Assembly (NCBI GenBank): GCA_003153585.1
Contig: PLZZ01000108.1
Location: 8,179-17,592 of the forward strand
Direction of reading: 5' to 3'
DNA length: 9,414 nucleotides
DNA from: Acidobacteriota bacterium
GTDB taxonomy: Bacteria > Acidobacteriota > Terriglobia > Acidiferrales > UBA7541
The stretch's first letter is position 1, and every line of letters begins with the position of its first letter. The position numbers and the translations under genes were made by a program. This document shows positions 7,345-9,414 of this stretch, piece after piece. A model generated the notes under the pieces. The model was not told the DNA's origin, did no database searches, and saw only the letters and a list, made by a program, of their open reading frames with translations.

Positions 7345-9063
7345 CTAGTTCTTCAGGCCATACACCACGACCGCGTAATTATCGGGAAACTTGGTCGGAC
7401 GAGTTGAACAATATCGCTTGAGTTCTTCATGATCGCCGGCGTTCGCTATAAAGACCTTTCCATTCGCCACGGTTGGCGGCACGAAACGCGCTAGTAAGCC
7501 AAGGCTATCAGGTGTGTCTGTTTCTGCGTCGGTTCCCTGGCTGCGCCATAATTCCTGGGAAACGTCTTCGGCATTGTAGGCTAGCAGCATTCCTTTCACG
7601 CCGCGATAACCGTTCGAATCGCCATTCGCGGGCACCAGCGCCCACACGATTCCAGTGCCAGGCGAATCTGCTTCGCTTGAGACTGCGAGTATGCCTCCCG
7701 GCATCCAATTCTTGGCCGGGTGGTGGCAAGCCGGTGGGGATTGATGCGGAGGTTTCCAACCGCCCGTCCTAATATCCGTGTCGGCGGTCTTAACTTTCCC
7801 ATCGGCAAACGGAAGGGCCTCCAGACTTTGCTGTTCGGCCATAACATAAATCCATTGTGTCGCATTCGGACCTTTCCAATAAATGGGCGTGCCATGAATA
7901 TGTCCGTGATGTACATCCACTGTCTGCAGAACGCGGTCTGAGTTTTGACATTCGGGCCGCCAGATGCCGCCAGCCGGTACGAAGCCTGCTAGATGCTCGC
8001 GGTTCATCAAATACAGTGTCCCGAACTTCCCGCCACCGAGAATTAAATTACCGGGCAACAGTAGAGGAGCGGATGAACCCAGGTCCAGATCCTCGTGATT
8101 CAGATAGGACTGATTACACGGCGTGAAAGAATCTACAAGATCGAGCTTTTCACCTTGGAGACGAAGCTTGAGCATGCTGTTTCCATACTGATTGCGCGAC
8201 GGGTTGAACTCACCATTCGCAGTTTGGAGATAGACATTGCCGGCGTCATCCGCTACCGGGCCGGTCCCCGACATCCAGATACCGCCCCCCTTACCGTTTG
8301 GCTCGGCGCTCCACACGGTCCGTAGCTGTAAGGTTGCGGGATCGTAGACGAATAGCCACCCGCCGATTCCACTGGGATTGTCGTACCCGAAGGCTATGTA
8401 GAGCGCTCCATGGTCCAATAATAATGCGGCGCGCTGTTTGCGCCGCTGGCTCCACTTAGGCTCGCGACGAAAAAAGGTCTCACCTTCGATGGAACCCTCC
8501 ACAAGCATGGGGCCTTTCGCTATCTCACCTGTACGAAGGTTTAGCGCGTACAGCCGGTACATCTGATCGTCGTTGAACGCTACAAGATAGAGAAGGTTGT
8601 TAGCGATGTCGATTACCGGAGTTCCCAGAATTCCCCACGAAGGATCGTCGATGGCAGACTCGTCAATGTCATGCGAACCCGGACGCGGAGCCCCGAGAGA
8701 TTTCGACCAGACGAGTGTGTCGTTCGAACTCGTGGGCTTCTGATCAGCCATGTATGCGTAAACTGTGTCGTTCATTGAGGCGAATATCACGGTATTGCAG
8801 CCCTGCGGGCATTTGGCGCTCACTAGATTGGATACATACAGCGGCTGAGCCATGACTTTGGCATCGGAATAGAGAGTCCACAATTTTCCGAACCGAGTTT
8901 TCACGCTCGATTGGTTTAGCTCTTTTTCGACAAGATTGACACCCGAGCGCTGGTTATCTACCCGCTGTGTGTAGAGATTAAATGATTCCTTCGTATCCTG
9001 CGCATGAACGACGCCAAGAAAAAGAGAAATAACTAGCGCGCCTTCCTTAAAACCTATCCTCAT
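7345..9063 (-). CDS. Secreted PQQ-like beta-propeller protein
   Basis: The 572-residue product has a signal peptide (MRIGFK, then a hydrophobic stretch, likely cut after VVHA at 21). The rest reads as repeated propeller blades, for example MNDTVYAYMADQ (97-108), LLYLVAF, LYALNLRTGEI, GGKFGTLYLMNREH (344-357), KGMLLAYNAED (490-500) and VANGKVFIANAG (533-544). It resembles PQQ-type propellers often annotated in acidobacteria, but no dehydrogenase active site is recognisable, so an enzymatic role should not be assumed. Distinctive features are a His cluster HHGHIHG (385-391) before TPIYW, and six Cys in the mature part (85, 89, 316, 372, 446, 552), possibly disulphides. I chose ATG 9063: GAGGGTG lies 9 nt upstream and the putative promoter gives a leader of about 22 nt. 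A GTG at 9075 (four residues longer) overlaps that ribosome site. It is the first gene of the leftward operon, directly coupled to the GT-C-like gene. Its role may be binding or scaffolding at the cell surface (inference). Confidence 0.85.
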   Translation of the reverse strand: MRIGFKEGALVISLFLGVVHAQDTKESFNLYTQRVDNQRSGVNLVEKELNQSSVKTRFGKLWTLYSDAKVMAQPLYVSNLVSAKCPQGCNTVIFASMNDTVYAYMADQKPTSSNDTLVWSKSLGAPRPGSHDIDESAIDDPSWGILGTPVIDIANNLLYLVAFNDDQMYRLYALNLRTGEIAKGPMLVEGSIEGETFFRREPKWSQRRKQRAALLLDHGALYIAFGYDNPSGIGGWLFVYDPATLQLRTVWSAEPNGKGGGIWMSGTGPVADDAGNVYLQTANGEFNPSRNQYGNSMLKLRLQGEKLDLVDSFTPCNQSYLNHEDLDLGSSAPLLLPGNLILGGGKFGTLYLMNREHLAGFVPAGGIWRPECQNSDRVLQTVDVHHGHIHGTPIYWKGPNATQWIYVMAEQQSLEALPFADGKVKTADTDIRTGGWKPPHQSPPACHHPAKNWMPGGILAVSSEADSPGTGIVWALVPANGDSNGYRGVKGMLLAYNAEDVSQELWRSQGTDAETDTPDSLGLLARFVPPTVANGKVFIANAGDHEELKRYCSTRPTKFPDNYAVVVYGLKN

Positions 9064-9072
9064 AACTGGTGT

Positions 9073-9079
9073 CACCCTC
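9073..9079 (-). promoter_or_regulatory. Ribosome binding site deciding the propeller gene start
   Basis: GAGGGTG on the minus strand is 9 nt before the ATG at 9063. The alternative GTG start at 9075 lies inside this element, which argues for the ATG. Confidence 0.5.
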
Positions 9080-9091
9080 AGAAAACGTTCG

Positions 9092-9120
9092 ATTCTATCC
9101 CCGATTCAATTTGATAACAA
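9092..9120 (-). promoter_or_regulatory. Putative sigma70-type promoter of the propeller/membrane-protein operon
   Basis: On the minus strand TTGTTA (9120-9115, 4 of 6 to -35) and TAGAAT (9097-9092, 5 of 6 to -10) have an ideal 17-bp spacer. Transcription would start near 9085, about 22 nt before the ATG at 9063. It stands just upstream of the first gene of three tightly packed same-strand genes. No operator-like palindrome is obvious around it. Confidence 0.45.
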
Positions 9121-9285
9121 CGGCAGGGGCGCCCGTGAGATTTTGAAGACCTGAAGCACGGGGCGAAAACCCGGAAACATTTCCTCACCTTGCCGGTGGC
9201 GCGCAGCTATAAATATGGCAGGCCTTACGATAAGACGATAAGAAAGAGCAGCATGCCGTAAAGGTGATGTAGCAACTGTAGGGGA
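9121..9285. other. Intergenic stretch with no recognised gene
   Basis: No start-to-stop reading frame of useful length is seen on either strand. It contains a GC-rich palindrome (GGGCGCCC), a short GGG/CCC hairpin without a T-run, and a tandem 8-base repeat (9227-9242). I looked for riboswitch-like conserved cores and found none that I can support. Confidence 0.4.
9227..9242. repeat. Tandem direct repeat of ACGATAAG, two copies
   Basis: Two perfect adjacent copies of the 8-mer ACGATAAG lie about 107 bp upstream of the putative operon -35. It could be an operator-type direct repeat or chance. Two copies alone do not settle this. Confidence 0.4.
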
Positions 9286-9414
9286 TCACGGCTTCCCAGT
9301 CGTCTCAAAACGCCGATTCCCATCGGACTGTTTCTCCGAACCAACATTCACCGTTTGTGATACCAGGTAAAGGGGACGGTTTTTAGTTTGTTCATACAGC
9401 TTTCCGACGTACTC
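9286..9414 (-). CDS. Possible 3' end of an unidentified gene entering from the right edge
   Basis: One minus-strand frame is open for 42 codons from the window edge (9414) to a TGA at 9286-9288. It begins EYVGKLYEQTKNRPLYLV, which looks protein-like (amphipathic, mixed charged and aromatic), and ends RRFETTGKP. The other two minus frames stop sooner. A 42-codon open stretch can occur by chance, and I do not recognise a family. If real, its stop lies about 165 bp before the putative operon promoter. Confidence 0.25.
   Translation of the reverse strand, partial: EYVGKLYEQTKNRPLYLVSQTVNVGSEKQSDGNRRFETTGKP

Noticed and set aside
9150..9300. Possible cyclic-di-GMP (GEMM) riboswitch from scattered GGGGCGAAAACC-like and GGGGATCACGG-like pieces
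   Set aside because: The conserved GACGCAAAGC core and the expected pairing are absent, and the orientation would point away from the operon.

Overview
The window looks like chromosomal DNA from an acidobacterium. The evidence is a Ser/Thr kinase fused through one membrane helix to a TolB/WD40-type propeller, a secreted PQQ-like propeller protein, and a large membrane protein with an N-terminal Gly-Tyr-His...Glu-Asp motif. To my knowledge all three are common in Acidobacteriota. This assignment rests on family recognition only and was not checked by a search. By eye the left third is more GC-rich than the right half. I see no tRNA, rRNA, CRISPR array, insertion sequence or phage gene.

Layout from left to right. 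Bases 2-2518 (+) hold the 3' part of a receptor-type Ser/Thr protein kinase whose ATP-binding N-terminus lies off the left edge. It converges on a secreted dienelactone-hydrolase-family enzyme (2627-3436, -) with its own plausible promoter. Divergent from that enzyme is a UbiE/MenG-type methyltransferase (3571-4266, +), probably for menaquinone methylation. It converges, only 23 bp away, on the end of a three-gene leftward operon that fills the rest of the window. In transcription order the operon encodes a secreted beta-propeller protein (9063-7345), a GT-C-like polytopic membrane protein (7343-5853) and a second polytopic membrane protein with a soluble C-terminal domain (about 5789-4290). 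A good sigma70-like promoter (9092-9120) stands at the head of the operon. The first two operon genes are 1 nt apart. The right edge (9121-9414) is mostly unexplained and ends in a possible gene 3' end on the minus strand.

How the genes fit together. The operon pairs two integral-membrane proteins of glycosyltransferase-C type architecture with an exported propeller, which suggests cell-surface glycan or lipid-linked sugar work, but no substrate can be read from the sequence. The kinase, hydrolase and methyltransferase appear to be separate transcription units without an obvious shared pathway.

The most interesting direct observation is at the start of the third operon gene. The reading frame continues 39 codons upstream of the first usable start codon (GTG at 5672), encodes a convincing first membrane helix there, and begins with AUC placed 5 nt after a perfect AGGAGG. 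This is either a very rare AUC start, a recent ATG-to-ATC mutation, or a sequence error. I did not find a clear new defence or mobile system here.
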